A DNA stretch of 64,000 bases from Williamsia sp. 1138 (lineage in GTDB: Bacteria; Actinomycetota; Actinomycetes; Mycobacteriales; Mycobacteriaceae), in assembly GCF_002095435.2 (NCBI RefSeq), contig NZ_MJEJ02000044.1:1-64000 (forward strand), written 5' to 3'. The notes under the pieces are model-generated. The model was not told the origin of the DNA, did not search any database, and worked only from the letters and a program-made list of their open reading frames with translations. Below, in pieces: positions 41,710 to 56,249 of the stretch. The number at the start of each line of letters is the position of its first letter. Position 1 is the stretch's first letter. The position numbers were made by a program, and so were the translations under genes.

Positions 41710-42195
41710 TCAGGGTTCGATCGTGATCCCGCCCGCCAGTTTGGACTCACTGGCTTCATAGCGCAGGGTCGTGCCGACTTCGACCACGTAGTCGGCCCGG
41801 CCCTCGGGAATCCCGGATATCGAAAACGGCAGGACACATCGGTTGTCCGACAGTTCAGGTGCAGACAGCTCGGATTGCCCGAGGATCGACAAGTCCTCGT
41901 CCAGCACCCGCACCCGGGTGCCTTGCCTGACGTCTTCGAACTCGCCGATGCCGCCGCAGATGTCGGTGGCGGACACCTCGTACTGCTGGTCGGTGAGGAC
42001 GACGGAGCCGTCGGCTGTGAAGTCGCGTTCCTGCACACCGAGGACCAGGGCACCGAGCGCGATCACCGCGAGGACGGTCGCGGCGATCGAACTGATCACG
42101 ATGATCGGCTTGCGGGTCCGGCGTTGCCATGTCCGCGCAGGCAGATCGGGGCCGGGATCAAGCCAGTACTGCGGCGTCTGCTGGACGGGCTGCAT
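41710..42195 (-). CDS. membrane-anchored extracytoplasmic protein of unknown function
   Basis: A 161-residue protein with an N-terminal cytoplasmic part (RTWQRRTRKP, about 22-31), a single membrane anchor at about 33-54 and an extracytoplasmic domain with two Cys (DICGGIGEFEDV and DNRCVLPFSI, near 79 and 119) that could form a disulfide. The domain is beta-rich by pattern. No family was recognised. It sits between the crotonase (convergent) and the TesB thioesterase gene, 23 bases downstream of the latter, and may be co-transcribed with it. Confidence 0.65.
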   Translation of the reverse strand: MQPVQQTPQYWLDPGPDLPARTWQRRTRKPIIVISSIAATVLAVIALGALVLGVQERDFTADGSVVLTDQQYEVSATDICGGIGEFEDVRQGTRVRVLDEDLSILGQSELSAPELSDNRCVLPFSISGIPEGRADYVVEVGTTLRYEASESKLAGGITIEP

Positions 42196-42218
42196 GAGCC
42201 TGAGTCTGCCTTATCCGG

Positions 42219-43100
42219 TCACTTCTTCGGCGGGAAGTATTTGATCAGCGCTTCTTGCACGACCGTCGTTGCCAGCAGACCGTCACGGGTGAAGAACCGG
42301 CCGGTGCCCAGTCCCCGCGACCCCGCGGCGACGGGTGACTCCGTCGCGTACAGCAACCAGTCGTCGAATCTGAAGTCGCGGTGGAACCACATCGAGTGGT
42401 TCACGGTCGCGGCGAACAGGCGGTCGATACCCCAGGACAAGCCGTGCGTTGTGATGATCGAGTCAAGGACCGTGGTGTCGGAGGCGTAGCAGAGGGCGGC
42501 GATGTGCAGAAGCGGATCATCGGGCATCTGGCCGTCGGTCCGCATCCAGACCCTGTTGTGCTCGAGCCGCTCCCCGCTTTCGCGCGCTTTCCACGTGGGG
42601 TCGTTGGCGAATCGAATGTCGATCGGGTGCATGGCATTGACGAACAGTGCGATGCGATCCTCGAAGCCTTTGAAGTGCTCACCGAGCGGTGGCAGATCTT
42701 CGGGGTAGGCAACGTCCGGGCTCTGCACCGAATGCTCCAGGCCCGCCTTGTTGTCCTGGAACGCGACGAGCATGGAGAAGATGTCTTCGCCGTCCTGCAT
42801 GGCGGTCACGAGACGATTGGCGAACGGCTTGCCGTCGCGCAGCCGGGTGACGTGGTACTCGATCGGTTTGCTGACGTCACCGCCGCGGATGAAGTGAGCA
42901 TTGAGCGCGTGTACGGGCGTAGGGCGGGGCACACTGCGTCCGGCAGCCACCACTCCCTGGCTCAGCAGTTGCCCACCGAAGGTTCGAGCCCCGACCTCGG
43001 TCGGGTGTAGCCCGATGAAGAGGTCGGGTTCGGGCTCCTCCAGATCGAAGAGCGCGAGCAACTTGCTCAGATCAGACGTCGTACCGGGGGCTTCAGTCAC
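42219..43100 (-). CDS. tesB: acyl-CoA thioesterase II, TesB family
   Basis: A 293-residue acyl-CoA thioesterase that hydrolyses acyl-CoA to free acid and CoA. The two hotdog halves show TFGGQLLSQGVVAAGRSVP (about 38-56) and VNHSMWFHRDFRFDDWLLYATESPVAAGSRGLGTGRFF (about 230-270) with the TesB catalytic triad Asp, Ser/Thr and Gln (Gln in VQEALIK). With two FadD genes and the crotonase it forms a cluster of acyl-CoA functions. The short heptad-encoding repeat lies just upstream. Confidence 0.94.
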   Translation of the reverse strand: MTEAPGTTSDLSKLLALFDLEEPEPDLFIGLHPTEVGARTFGGQLLSQGVVAAGRSVPRPTPVHALNAHFIRGGDVSKPIEYHVTRLRDGKPFANRLVTAMQDGEDIFSMLVAFQDNKAGLEHSVQSPDVAYPEDLPPLGEHFKGFEDRIALFVNAMHPIDIRFANDPTWKARESGERLEHNRVWMRTDGQMPDDPLLHIAALCYASDTTVLDSIITTHGLSWGIDRLFAATVNHSMWFHRDFRFDDWLLYATESPVAAGSRGLGTGRFFTRDGLLATTVVQEALIKYFPPKK

Positions 43101-43405
43101 AGCAAGACTCTAGAGGACCGCCGCCGAAGCGCACGCCCACATACCCGGGCGTTGACCGAAAGGCCCGCTCGACGGCAGCAACGGCCCACTCGACGGCAGT
43201 AACGGCACGGTCGGCGGCGTTATCGGCCCGCTCGACGGCAGTAACGGCCCGCTCGACGGCTGGAACGGCACGCTCAACGGACACACGGCGGAGGTGTGGC
43301 CGCGGTGGTTCTGGACTGCCGACGAGCGAGCGCTAGCGAGGTGAGGAGAAGGGAAGAACTACCGCCTGATGGCCACACCGACAAAGCGAGCGGAGCGAGC
43401 AAAAA
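43101..43405. other. intergenic region with a 21-bp tandem repeat
   Basis: About 305 bases between the tesB start and the pyk stop, holding the tandem repeat described separately. The part after it (43282-43405) has no visible gene. A minus-strand frame through the repeat (43093-43284) encodes VERAVTA-type heptads but has no ribosome binding site; it is not called as a gene. Confidence 0.5.
43162..43281. repeat. 21-bp tandem repeat, five full copies and a partial
   Basis: Units begin GGCCCGCTCGACGGCAGTAAC or close variants: full copies at 43162, 43183, 43204, 43225 and 43246 and a partial at 43267. The third is the most diverged. The period is a multiple of three. The repeat lies about 60 bases upstream of the tesB start, so it would fall in its promoter or leader. 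Copy number could vary between strains. Confidence 0.9.
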
Positions 43406-44824
43406 TCAATGGTCGTCCTCACCGATCCTGTGGACGTGGATCAGGTTGGTCGTTCCGACGGTTCCGGGAGGTGCACCGGCGACGATGACGACCTGGTCGC
43501 CGACCTTGAGGCGACCGATCTCGAGGAGCGAGGCGTCGACCTGCTTGATCATCTCGTCGGTGGATTCGACGCGCGGAACAATGAACGTCTCGGTTCCCCA
43601 GCTCATGGCAAGCTGACTGCGCACCTCCGGCAACGGCGTGAACGCCAGCAGCGGTAGCCGCGTGTGGAGACGGGCCAGGCGGCGCACGGTGTCTCCGGAC
43701 TGGGTGAACGCCACCAGGGCCTTCGCGTCGAGACGCTCGCCGATGTCGCGGGCAGCGTAGGAGATGATTCCGCGCTTGGTGCGCGGGACGTGACTGAGCG
43801 GCGGCACGTCGCGGGTCCCGTTCTCCACGGCCTTGACGATCCGGGCCATGGTCTGGACGGTCTCCATCACGTACTTGCCGACAGAGGTCTCTCCGGAGAG
43901 CATCACGGCGTCGGCACCATCGAGGACGGCGTTGGCGACGTCGGAGGCCTCGGCACGGGTGGGCCGTGAGTTCTCGATCATCGATTCGAGCATCTGGGTC
44001 GCGACGATGACCGGTTTGGCGTTCTCGCGAGCCATCTGGATGGCGCGTTTCTGGACGAGTGGGACCTCTTCGAGCGGCAACTCGACGCCGAGATCGCCGC
44101 GGGCGACCATGACGGCGTCGAAAGCCAGGACGACGGCTTCCAGGTTGTCGATGGCCTCCGGCTTCTCCAGTTTGGCGATGACGGGCACCCGTCGGCCGAC
44201 CCGATCCATGATCTCGTGGACCAGTTCGATGTCTGCGGGTGAACGGACAAACGACAGCGCGATCAGGTCGACACCGAGGGCAAGCGCGAACTCGAGGTCT
44301 GCGATGTCCTTCTCCGACATGGCCGGCACCGAGACGTTCATGCCGGGAAGGGAGACACCCTTGTTGTTGCTGACCGGGCCGCCTTCGGTGACGGTGCAGA
44401 TCACGTCGTTCTTGTCGACCTCGACGACGGTCAGCCCGACCTTGCCGTCGTCGACGAGCAGCCGGTCACCGGGTTGTGCGTCATTGGCCAGTTCTTTGTA
44501 GGTGGTGGAGACGCGGGTGGCGCTGCCTGCGCAGTCGTCGACGGTGATCCTGACCTCGTCGCCCGCGGTCCACTGAACCGGACCGTCGGCAAAGGTCCCG
44601 AGTCGGATCTTCGGGCCCTGCAGATCGGCGAGGATGCCGACCGCGTGTCCCGTCACGTCGGACGCTTTTCTGACCCGGTCGTACATCTCCTTGTGGTCTT
44701 GGTGTTTGCCGTGGCTGAAGTTCAGCCGCGCCACGTCCATTCCACTCTCGACCAGTTCACGCACCCGATCGTCGGTTGCGGTGGCCGGTCCGAGGGTGCA
44801 CACGATTTTGGTACGTCGATTCAC
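43406..44824 (-). CDS. pyk: pyruvate kinase
   Basis: A 472-residue glycolytic enzyme converting phosphoenolpyruvate and ADP to pyruvate and ATP. Start GTG 44824, where the family sequence begins (NRRTKIVCTLGPAT); a longer frame to 44881 is not conserved. Motifs: ARLNFSHG (about 31-38), GPKIRLG, the active-site Lys in VPVIAKLEKPEAI, VMVARGDLGVELP (metal/substrate site, about 246-258), and IVATQMLESMIENSRPTRAE, then the C-terminal allosteric domain. The length matches mycobacterial enzymes. It is a single gene, in the same direction as gltD upstream. Confidence 0.97.
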   Translation of the reverse strand: MNRRTKIVCTLGPATATDDRVRELVESGMDVARLNFSHGKHQDHKEMYDRVRKASDVTGHAVGILADLQGPKIRLGTFADGPVQWTAGDEVRITVDDCAGSATRVSTTYKELANDAQPGDRLLVDDGKVGLTVVEVDKNDVICTVTEGGPVSNNKGVSLPGMNVSVPAMSEKDIADLEFALALGVDLIALSFVRSPADIELVHEIMDRVGRRVPVIAKLEKPEAIDNLEAVVLAFDAVMVARGDLGVELPLEEVPLVQKRAIQMARENAKPVIVATQMLESMIENSRPTRAEASDVANAVLDGADAVMLSGETSVGKYVMETVQTMARIVKAVENGTRDVPPLSHVPRTKRGIISYAARDIGERLDAKALVAFTQSGDTVRRLARLHTRLPLLAFTPLPEVRSQLAMSWGTETFIVPRVESTDEMIKQVDASLLEIGRLKVGDQVVIVAGAPPGTVGTTNLIHVHRIGEDDH

Positions 44825-44929
44825 CTCGCCGAGCCTAGTCCGCACAGACGATCCTCTCCAGGTAAGTAGCCAAGACGTCACCCATAATTCGCTGTGTTAA
44901 GCAGATGGGCTTCCTGCGGAAATACGTTC

Positions 44930-46427
44930 TCAGCGGACTGACAGCGGCAGCGCCGCCGGGTGCACCGGTGAGGGCAGGTCCGATTCGCCCATCAGGAACT
45001 CGTCCACGCCTCGCGCGGCGGCGCGACCCTCTGCGATCGCCCAGACCACCAGCGAGGCACCCCGGTGCGCGTCGCCGCATACGAAGACGCCCGGAACGTC
45101 GGTCTGCCAGTCGCTGCCACAGGCAAGCGCACCGCGACCGTTCGGGGCCAAGTCGAGCTCTGACAGCAGTTCGGTGCGTTCCACACCCTCGAAACCGATC
45201 GCGAAAAGCGCCAGGCCGCAGGGCAATTCGAACTCGTCACCGATAGGGACGACGGTACGGTTCCCGTGGTCGTCGCGCTGGACCGTCACCTCTGCCAGCA
45301 CCATCGCGATGACGTTGCCGTCCTCGTCGCCGACGAAGCGCTGCACCGCGACCTCATAGCGACGGGAGCCGCCCTCGGCGTGCGCGGACGAACTACGCAG
45401 GACGAGCGGCCAGGTCGGCCACGGCGATCTGTCGTCGTCGCGGTCCGACGGCAGTTCCGGGTTGTAGTCGAGTTGGGTGACCGACGCCGCGCCCTGACGA
45501 TGCGCGGTCCCGAGACAGTCGGCACCGGTGTCACCGCCGCCGATGATCACGACGTGCTTGCCCTTCGCGGTGATCGGCGACGGTCCGTCGCCCTCACACT
45601 CCCGATTGGCGGGCACCAGATGCTCCATGGCCAGATGAACGCCGCGGAGGTCTCTCCCGGGCACCCCGGTGTTGTCCCGGGCCGCCAGTGCGCCCACCGC
45701 GAGCACGACCGCGTCGAATCGCTCCCGGAGGTCATCGACGGTCAGATCGACGCCTACGTTGCACCCGGTGACGAACTCGGTGCCCTCGGCCCGCATCTGC
45801 CCCAGCCGACGATCGACGTCCGATTTCTGCAGCTTGTATTCGGGGATGCCGTATCGCAGCAAGCCACCGAGCCGATCGTCACGCTCGAAGACGGTCACGG
45901 TGTGGCCGGCGCGGGTGAGCTGTTGCGCAGCGGCGAGCCCGGCCGGACCTGAACCGACCACGGCGACGGTCTTCCCCGAATGCATCATCGATGTCTGCGG
46001 ACCGACCAGGCCCTCGCGCCAGGCCTCTTCGGCGATCGTCTTCTCGATTCGCTTGATGGTGACACTGCCGCCCGTGGTCGCCTGCGAGATCGACAGCACG
46101 CACGCGGACTCGCACGGGGCCGGGCAGATCTTTCCGGTGAACTCCGGGAAGTTGTTCGTCGCATGCAGACGATCGCTGGCGGCGTCCCACCGGCCACGGC
46201 GCACCAGGTCGTTCCATTCCGGGATCAGGTTCCCGAGCGGGCAACCCGCCGTCCCGGAATGACAGAACGGGATCCCGCAGTCCATACAACGACGCGCTTG
46301 TTCGGCAACGTTCTCGTTTTCTTTGAGGGGGTCGTTGTCGGCGTACACATCCCGCCAGTCGTTGACCCGCTCGTACACCGGCCGGGTGACCGCTTCGGCC
46401 TTGCCGACCTCGAGAAATCCGCGCGGG

Positions 46428-46435
<8 letters not shown>
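44930..46435 (-). CDS. gltD: glutamate synthase small (beta) subunit
   Basis: A 501-residue NADPH- and FAD-binding subunit that passes electrons through Fe-S clusters to GltB. Start GTG 46435 overlaps the end of gltB by eight bases. N-terminal Fe-S motifs: [19 protein letters not shown] (about 49-67) and CPAPCESAC (about 104-112); FAD Rossmann [12 protein letters not shown] (about 152-163); NADPH site [16 protein letters not shown] (about 286-301); FAD C-terminal [19 protein letters not shown] (about 457-475). The pair assimilates ammonia as glutamate from glutamine and 2-oxoglutarate. The two genes form an operon. Confidence 0.97.
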
Positions 46436-50999
<4,564 letters not shown>

Positions 51000-51150
51000 A
51001 TCCGACCTCCACGCCTAGGCCCTCGACATCGCGAGGAACCAGCCAGTAATCCTCAGGACGTCACTGGCCCGTGGGGTGAATATGCGCACCTGCGAAAATC
51101 ACAAGTGAGCGAATGCCGATGATATCAGGCAAGTATCGGGTGAGCCGACC
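51000..51150 (-). promoter_or_regulatory. intergenic region upstream of gltB
   Basis: About 150 bases containing the gltB promoter. It contains no visible gene; lgt ends at its right border. No regulatory motif was assigned. Confidence 0.4.
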
Positions 51151-52383
51151 CTAAGCGGACTCGTCGCCGTCACCGGTTGCGGTGTCCGGGTTGGCCTTCC
51201 GGTACGGCTGCGCCGCCGAGTCCAATTTGGAGTCGGCGGGATCGGCGGGATCGGCGTCCTCGGGGTACGCAGGGGGCTTCGGCGCGGTCTCGACAGGCTC
51301 GGTCTCGAGCTTTGCAGGCTCAGCAGTTTTGGTCTCGGGCTCGGCAGTCTTGGGCTCGGCAGTCTTGGACTCCGGCTCGGCAGTCTTGGTCTTGGTCTCG
51401 GGCTCAGCAGTCTTGGTCTTGGTGGCGACCGGTCCGGTCTTTGTCGCGACAGGAGCGTCATCCTCGACGAAGCCGTCCACCGGATCCTCGCTGAGCTCGG
51501 GATCCGGACCACTGCCCGGGTGGTAGACCTCGGCCGGGGTCTCGCGGCCTTTGGGCGCGAGCACCACGTAGATGGCCGCACATGCGAACACGATGGCCGC
51601 GGTGAACAGATTGATGCGAATGCCCCAGAGTTCGGTGGCGGCGTCGGTGCGCAGCGTCTCGATGACAAAACGCCCCAGGCAGTAACCGGCCACGTACAGG
51701 GCGAACAACCGCCCGTGTCCGATCCGGAACCGACGGTCGATGAAGACGAGCGCCAACACGACCAGCACGTTCCACAGCAGCTCATAGAGGAACGTCGGCT
51801 GCACGACCGCGTAGACCACACCCGTGGATTTACCGTCGATCAAACCAGGGCTGGTGAAGCCTGACGAGTCGGAGCGTTCGAAGATCTCCAGGCCCCACGG
51901 CAGGTCGGTGCGATCGCCGTACAACTCTTGGTTGAAGTAGTTTCCGAGTCGGCCGATCGCCTGCGCCAGCAGAATTCCGGGCGCGATGGCGTCACCGAAC
52001 GGAGGCAGTTTGATTCCGGCCCGGCGGGCACCGATCCAGGCTCCGAGTGCACCGAAGGCCACCGCACCCCAGATACCGAGCCCACCATCCCAGATCTTGA
52101 GGGCGTCGATCGGGCTCTTCGGTCCGTCCCCGAAGTAGGTGTTCCAGTCGGTCAAGACGTGGTAGATCCGCCCACCGATCAGGCCGAAGGGCACCGCCCA
52201 GATCGCGACATCGAGAACTTCACCGTCGCGTCCACCGCGGGCCACCCAGCGTCGGTTGCCCCAGAAGATGGCAACGATGATCCCGACGATGATGCACAGC
52301 GCGTAGGCCCGTAGTGGAAACGGCCCGATGTTCCACACTCCCTGCGACGGACTGGGGATGTAGGCCAGGACCTCGGTGCTCAC
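51151..52383 (-). CDS. lgt: prolipoprotein diacylglyceryl transferase with long repetitive tail
   Basis: A 410-residue membrane enzyme that moves a diacylglyceryl group to the lipobox Cys of prolipoproteins. The catalytic segments are present: RIYHVLTDWNTYFGDGP, GGLGIWGAVAFGALGAW and the signature IGRLGNYFNQELYG (about 143-156), with about seven membrane spans up to residue 270. Residues about 280-405 form a low-complexity, charged tail made of KTAEPET-type repeats and Asp/Pro-rich stretches, much longer than in E. coli Lgt. Tail extensions occur in Mycobacteriales. The gene follows trpA with a four-base overlap and is probably at the end of the trp operon. Confidence 0.95.
   Translation of the reverse strand: MSTEVLAYIPSPSQGVWNIGPFPLRAYALCIIVGIIVAIFWGNRRWVARGGRDGEVLDVAIWAVPFGLIGGRIYHVLTDWNTYFGDGPKSPIDALKIWDGGLGIWGAVAFGALGAWIGARRAGIKLPPFGDAIAPGILLAQAIGRLGNYFNQELYGDRTDLPWGLEIFERSDSSGFTSPGLIDGKSTGVVYAVVQPTFLYELLWNVLVVLALVFIDRRFRIGHGRLFALYVAGYCLGRFVIETLRTDAATELWGIRINLFTAAIVFACAAIYVVLAPKGRETPAEVYHPGSGPDPELSEDPVDGFVEDDAPVATKTGPVATKTKTAEPETKTKTAEPESKTAEPKTAEPETKTAEPAKLETEPVETAPKPPAYPEDADPADPADSKLDSAAQPYRKANPDTATGDGDESA
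51311..51425. repeat. degenerate repeats coding the lgt tail
   Basis: Direct repeats of about 18 bases around the core TCGGCAGTCTTGG on the plus strand, at least five copies with insertions. On the coding strand they encode KTAEPE-type hexapeptide units. Borders are approximate. Confidence 0.75.
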
Positions 52384-53207
52384 GAATGAACCTCGGCGCC
52401 TTCGGTGTGGCCGGCCCGGACACCTTCTGCCAATTCGGCGGTGAGCGCTCGGAGCGCCTCGGAACTCTCGGAGACGGCGCTGACCAATGCGGAGCCGACG
52501 ATCACGCCATCGGCGTAACCCGCGATCTCCGCGGCCTGCTTCTTGTTCCGAACGCCGAGACCCACACCGATCGGTATGTCGGAGTGCAGCCGGACCCGGG
52601 CACAGAGCTCGGGGGCCATCGTCGACACGCTGTCGCGGGCGCCGGTGACACCCATGGTGGAGGCCGCATAGACGAATCCACTGCTCGCCTCGAGTGTCAT
52701 CGCGAGCCGCTCCTCCGTCGACGACGGGGCGACGAGAAAAATCCGGTCGAGGTCATGCTCGTGCGAGGCGGCGATCCACTGGTCGGCCTCTTCAGGGATC
52801 AGGTTGGGGGTGATCAAACCGAGTCCTCCGGCCCCGGCGAGATCGCGGGCAAACGCATCGATGCCGTACGCCAGCACCGGGTTCCAGTAGGTCATGACCA
52901 CCGCGCTGCCACCGGCTTCGGAGATCGCCTCGACGGCCTTGAAGACGTCCTTGACACGAATCCCTTGGCGCAGTGCCTGTTCGGCGGCTTCCTGGATGGT
53001 GGGCCCGTCCATCACCGGGTCGGAGTACGGGACGCCGACCTCGATGATGTCGCAGCCGGCCTCGACCATCGTGCGCATCGCGTCGAGCGAGCCCGGCAGG
53101 TCGGGGTACCCGACCGGCAGGTAACCGATGAGGGCGCTTCGTTTTTCGTCACGACACCGGGCGAACAGCGGTCCCAGCCGAGAATCGGCCGAGTGGGATT
53201 CAGGCAT
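52380..53207 (-). CDS. trpA: tryptophan synthase alpha chain
   Basis: A 275-residue TIM-barrel enzyme that splits indole-3-glycerol phosphate to indole and glyceraldehyde 3-phosphate. Start ATG 53207 overlaps trpB by eight bases. Catalytic residues: Glu in [21 protein letters not shown] (about 51-71; Asp in the PYSDP motif) and the loop [16 protein letters not shown]. Phosphate-binding glycines at GVGLGVRNK and GVIVGSALV near 215-240. It is followed by lgt with a four-base overlap. Confidence 0.96.
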   Translation of the reverse strand: MPESHSADSRLGPLFARCRDEKRSALIGYLPVGYPDLPGSLDAMRTMVEAGCDIIEVGVPYSDPVMDGPTIQEAAEQALRQGIRVKDVFKAVEAISEAGGSAVVMTYWNPVLAYGIDAFARDLAGAGGLGLITPNLIPEEADQWIAASHEHDLDRIFLVAPSSTEERLAMTLEASSGFVYAASTMGVTGARDSVSTMAPELCARVRLHSDIPIGVGLGVRNKKQAAEIAGYADGVIVGSALVSAVSESSEALRALTAELAEGVRAGHTEGAEVHS

Positions 53208-54474
53208 GACCATCCACTTCGAAGAGTCCGAACCATTTGGCGGCGGTGTCGACGTCCTTGTCGCCACGCCCGGACAGATTGACCACGATGATCGAGTCGG
53301 CGCCGAGCTCGGGACCCAGTTTGAGGGCACCGGCGACGGCGTGCGCCGATTCGATGGCCGGGATGATGCCCTCTTTGCGGCTGAGCAGAGCCAGGGCGTC
53401 CATTGCCTCGGTGTCGGTGATCGGCCGGTATTCGGCCCTGCCGATGTCCTTGAGGTAGGCATGCTCCGGTCCGACGCCCGGGTAGTCCAGACCCGCCGAG
53501 ATCGAGTGCGATTCGGTGGTCTGCCCGTCGATGTCCTGCAGGAGATACGAGTAGGCGCCCTGGAAGGCACCGGGGGTTCCGCCGGCGAAGGTTGCGGCGT
53601 GTCTGCCCGTTTCGACACCGTCTCCGGCCGCCTCGTAGCCGATCAGCCGAACATCGGTGTCGTCGAGGAACGGATGGAAGATGCCGATCGCATTGGAACC
53701 GCCGCCGACACACGCCACAACGGCATCGGGCAACCGGCCCGCGGCCTGCTGTATCTGCTGACGGGCTTCGAGTCCGACCACTCGTTGCAGGTCGCGCACC
53801 ATCATCGGGAAGGGATGAGGTCCGGCCGCGGTACCGAAGCAGTAATACGTGTCGTGGGCGTTGGTGACCCAGTCACGCATCGCCTCGTTGATGGCGTCCT
53901 TCAGCGTTGCCGAACCCGTTTCGACCGACACGACCGACGCGCCCAGCAACCTCATCCGCGCGACGTTGAGCGCCTGCCGCTCGGTGTCCACCCGGCCCAT
54001 GTAGATGATGCATTCCTGGCCGAGCATTGCGCACGCCGTCGCCGTGGCGACCCCGTGCTGACCGGCACCGGTCTCCGCAATGACCCGGTTCTTGCCCATC
54101 TTCTTCGCGAGCAGCGCCTGCCCGAGCACGTTGTTGATCTTGTGGGATCCGGTGTGGTTCAGGTCTTCTCGCTTGAGGAAGATCCGTGCACCACCAGCGA
54201 GCTCGGAGAGTCTGGTGGCCTCGTACAACGGCGAGGGCCTGCCGGTGTAATCGCGCTGGAGCCGGTCGAGCTCGCCGAGGAACTCATCATCGGAGCGGAC
54301 CTTCTCGTACGCGGCGGTGACCTCTTCGATCACCGCCATCAGAGCTTCGGGTACGTGCCGTCCCCCGTAGACACCGAAGTGGCCACCGCGGTCGGGTTCC
54401 AGCGAGGTACGACTGACAAGGCCGGCGCTGGCTGAAGGTAGATCGGAAAGGGGTGCGGGAGACGACGACGTCAT
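53200..54474 (-). CDS. trpB: tryptophan synthase beta chain
   Basis: A 424-residue PLP enzyme that condenses indole with serine to form tryptophan. The PLP-binding Lys is in [18 protein letters not shown] (about 100-117, His-Lys), and the phosphate-binding GGGSNA occurs near 255 ([12 protein letters not shown]). The long N-terminal 20 residues MTSSSPAPL... precede the family start. The gene is 16 bases downstream of trpC and overlaps trpA by eight bases, giving the usual subunit pairing. Confidence 0.97.
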   Translation of the reverse strand: MTSSSPAPLSDLPSASAGLVSRTSLEPDRGGHFGVYGGRHVPEALMAVIEEVTAAYEKVRSDDEFLGELDRLQRDYTGRPSPLYEATRLSELAGGARIFLKREDLNHTGSHKINNVLGQALLAKKMGKNRVIAETGAGQHGVATATACAMLGQECIIYMGRVDTERQALNVARMRLLGASVVSVETGSATLKDAINEAMRDWVTNAHDTYYCFGTAAGPHPFPMMVRDLQRVVGLEARQQIQQAAGRLPDAVVACVGGGSNAIGIFHPFLDDTDVRLIGYEAAGDGVETGRHAATFAGGTPGAFQGAYSYLLQDIDGQTTESHSISAGLDYPGVGPEHAYLKDIGRAEYRPITDTEAMDALALLSRKEGIIPAIESAHAVAGALKLGPELGADSIIVVNLSGRGDKDVDTAAKWFGLFEVDGHA

Positions 54475-54490
54475 AAGAGAGACTCAGGGC

Positions 54491-55309
54491 CTATCGGACT
54501 GGTTTGGGGCAGGACGGGTGTGTTCCGGCGGTGACGAGTTCGGAGACGGCCGCACGTGGATCACCGGAGGTGACCAGGCCTTCTCCGACCAGGACCGCGT
54601 CGGCACCGGCACCGGCATAGGCCAGTAGATCGGCGGTACCGCGGACTCCGGACTCAGCGATCCGGATCACCTGGGAAGGCAGTCCGGGAGCGATCCGGGA
54701 GAAACTGTCACGATCGACTTCGAGGGTCTTGAGATTGCGGGCATTGACACCGACGACGGACGCACCGGCCTGTAAGGCGCGATCCGCCTCTTCCTCGGTG
54801 TGCACCTCGACCAGCGCTGTCATCCCGAGCGACTCGGTGCGATCGAGCAGGGCCGAGAGCACGTTCTGCTCCAGCGCGGCCACGATCAGCAGGATGACGT
54901 CGGCGCCATGGGCGCGCGCCTCGTGGATCTGGTAAGGGCCGACGATGAAGTCCTTGCGCAGGACCGGGATCTGGACCGCGGCGCGAACGGCATCCAGATC
55001 AGCGAGCGATCCGCGGAACCGGCGCTCCTCGGTCAGGACGCTGATGATCCGGGCGCCACCGGCCTCATAGGCCGATGCCAGTGCAGCCGGATCGACGATA
55101 TCGGCGAGATCCCCTTTGGAAGGGCTTGCCCGCTTCACCTCGGCGATGACCCCGATGCCCGGCTCACGCAGAGCCGCTGCGGCGTCGATGGGGTCCGGTG
55201 CAGCTGCGGAGGCTGCCTTGATCGCAGTGAAGTCGATCACTGATTCGCGGGCAGCCACATCGGCCTTGACACCGGCGAGTATTGAGTCGAGGACGGTTTG
55301 CGTGCTCAT
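54491..55309 (-). CDS. trpC: indole-3-glycerol phosphate synthase
   Basis: A 272-residue TIM-barrel enzyme (IGPS). Motifs: [14 protein letters not shown] (about 55-68, catalytic Glu/Lys), [29 protein letters not shown] (catalytic Lys), [14 protein letters not shown] and IAESGVR. It closes the ring of CdRP to indole-3-glycerol phosphate. Start ATG 55309 has a GAAAGG-type ribosome binding site. Five bases upstream of the start lies the stop codon of a 49-codon mini-ORF. There is no separate trpF in this cluster, consistent with PriA supplying PRA isomerase. Confidence 0.97.
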   Translation of the reverse strand: MSTQTVLDSILAGVKADVAARESVIDFTAIKAASAAAPDPIDAAAALREPGIGVIAEVKRASPSKGDLADIVDPAALASAYEAGGARIISVLTEERRFRGSLADLDAVRAAVQIPVLRKDFIVGPYQIHEARAHGADVILLIVAALEQNVLSALLDRTESLGMTALVEVHTEEEADRALQAGASVVGVNARNLKTLEVDRDSFSRIAPGLPSQVIRIAESGVRGTADLLAYAGAGADAVLVGEGLVTSGDPRAAVSELVTAGTHPSCPKPVR

Positions 55310-55311
55310 GA

Positions 55312-55461
55312 TCAACCCCTTTCTGACGCGACTGACGAGGTTGCGCCCTGCTTGGTCATGGACACGGCTGCTCGTGTTTTCAGTACACAAAGGGTAGCTG
55401 CGACCCCACTGCGACCGGATTCGGGGTACCACCAGCCCACGTGAGTCCCGTCACTTTTCAT
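55312..55461 (-). other. 49-codon mini-ORF with tandem Trp codons upstream of trpC
   Basis: It starts at ATG 55461, whose ATGA overlaps the stop of the TIGR02234 gene, and ends two bases before the trpC start. Its early part contains GWWYP: two Trp codons in a row, plus a third-position GC well below neighbouring genes. This could be a Trp leader peptide for attenuation or translational control of trpC, a small unrecognised protein, or a chance open frame. A 5-bp hairpin (ACACG...CGTGT) lies downstream of the Trp codons, but no strong terminator stem with T-run is visible. Confidence 0.35.
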
Positions 55462-56249
55462 CGGTCCGCCGGGCCGATGGTCGGATCGTCGCCGGTATCG
55501 AGCGCATCCCACAGCAAACGTTCGTTGTTTCCGGAGTCCATCTCGGCAGAGGGCACCGACTTCGATGCCGGCCCGGATTCGTTCGCGCCGTCCTCGTTCG
55601 CGGTGGTCGCGGCCTTCTTCTCGGCTGCCCGCTGGGCGAAGACCTGCTCCTCGAGTTCGGCGCGCCGAGCCGCAGGCGACTTGTACTTCGACGACATGGG
55701 CGCATCACGAGATGCGATCTGCAGCATGACAACTGCGCCCAGAACCGCGAAGGCGGTACCGAGGCAGACGATCAGCCCGGGCAGGATCGAGGTGTCGACC
55801 TGAACAGCCTGGTAGCGGTTGGGCAGATCGATGACGTCCGCGGCGTACGAGGTGTGATCGTCGCCGGTCAGCAGGGTCAGGGCGGGCAGCAAGCCAAGTA
55901 CGGCGACGGCGGCCACGACGATCGCCGTCAGGCGCAGCGCCCACCCACGCAGCGACGCCGCCGCCGCGATCCCCGCGAGAAGCACCAGTGCGAGTGGTGT
56001 CAGGAGCGGCGTCCAGTCCGACCCCTTCACCGTGAAGGTGCGGGGCGGGGCCAGACCGTCGGCTCCGATGAGCTCGGCCCAGGTCATTCGTGACGCGCTC
56101 CAGAAAGCCACGGCGGCGAGCCCGAGCAACAACGCGATGATTCCGAGTCGCCTGCCCCGCCCGGCCCTGGCGGTCGCCGTTGCCGGTGTCGCGGGATCCG
56201 GCGTCGCCGGGCCCTGTCCGGCAGGTGTCGGGTCTGTGGGCTCACTCAT
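55458..56249 (-). CDS. TIGR02234-type Trp-operon-associated membrane protein
   Basis: A 263-residue membrane protein from ATG 56249, which overlaps the trpE stop (ATGAGTGA); ATG 56261 is an alternative. A Pro/Ala/Thr-rich N-terminal 30 residues precede four predicted membrane spans (about 35-52, 83-102, 108-130, 160-183), and the C-terminal 80 residues are charged and cytoplasmic with [24 protein letters not shown]. The family is conserved between trpE and trpC in actinobacteria; its function in tryptophan metabolism is unknown. Confidence 0.88.
   Translation of the reverse strand: MSEPTDPTPAGQGPATPDPATPATATARAGRGRRLGIIALLLGLAAVAFWSASRMTWAELIGADGLAPPRTFTVKGSDWTPLLTPLALVLLAGIAAAASLRGWALRLTAIVVAAVAVLGLLPALTLLTGDDHTSYAADVIDLPNRYQAVQVDTSILPGLIVCLGTAFAVLGAVVMLQIASRDAPMSSKYKSPAARRAELEEQVFAQRAAEKKAATTANEDGANESGPASKSVPSAEMDSGNNERLLWDALDTGDDPTIGPADR

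Noticed and set aside
43093-43284. Minus-strand heptad-repeat frame over the 21-bp repeat
   Set aside because: It starts at GTG without a ribosome binding site and overlaps the tesB start; the repeat alone explains the open frame.
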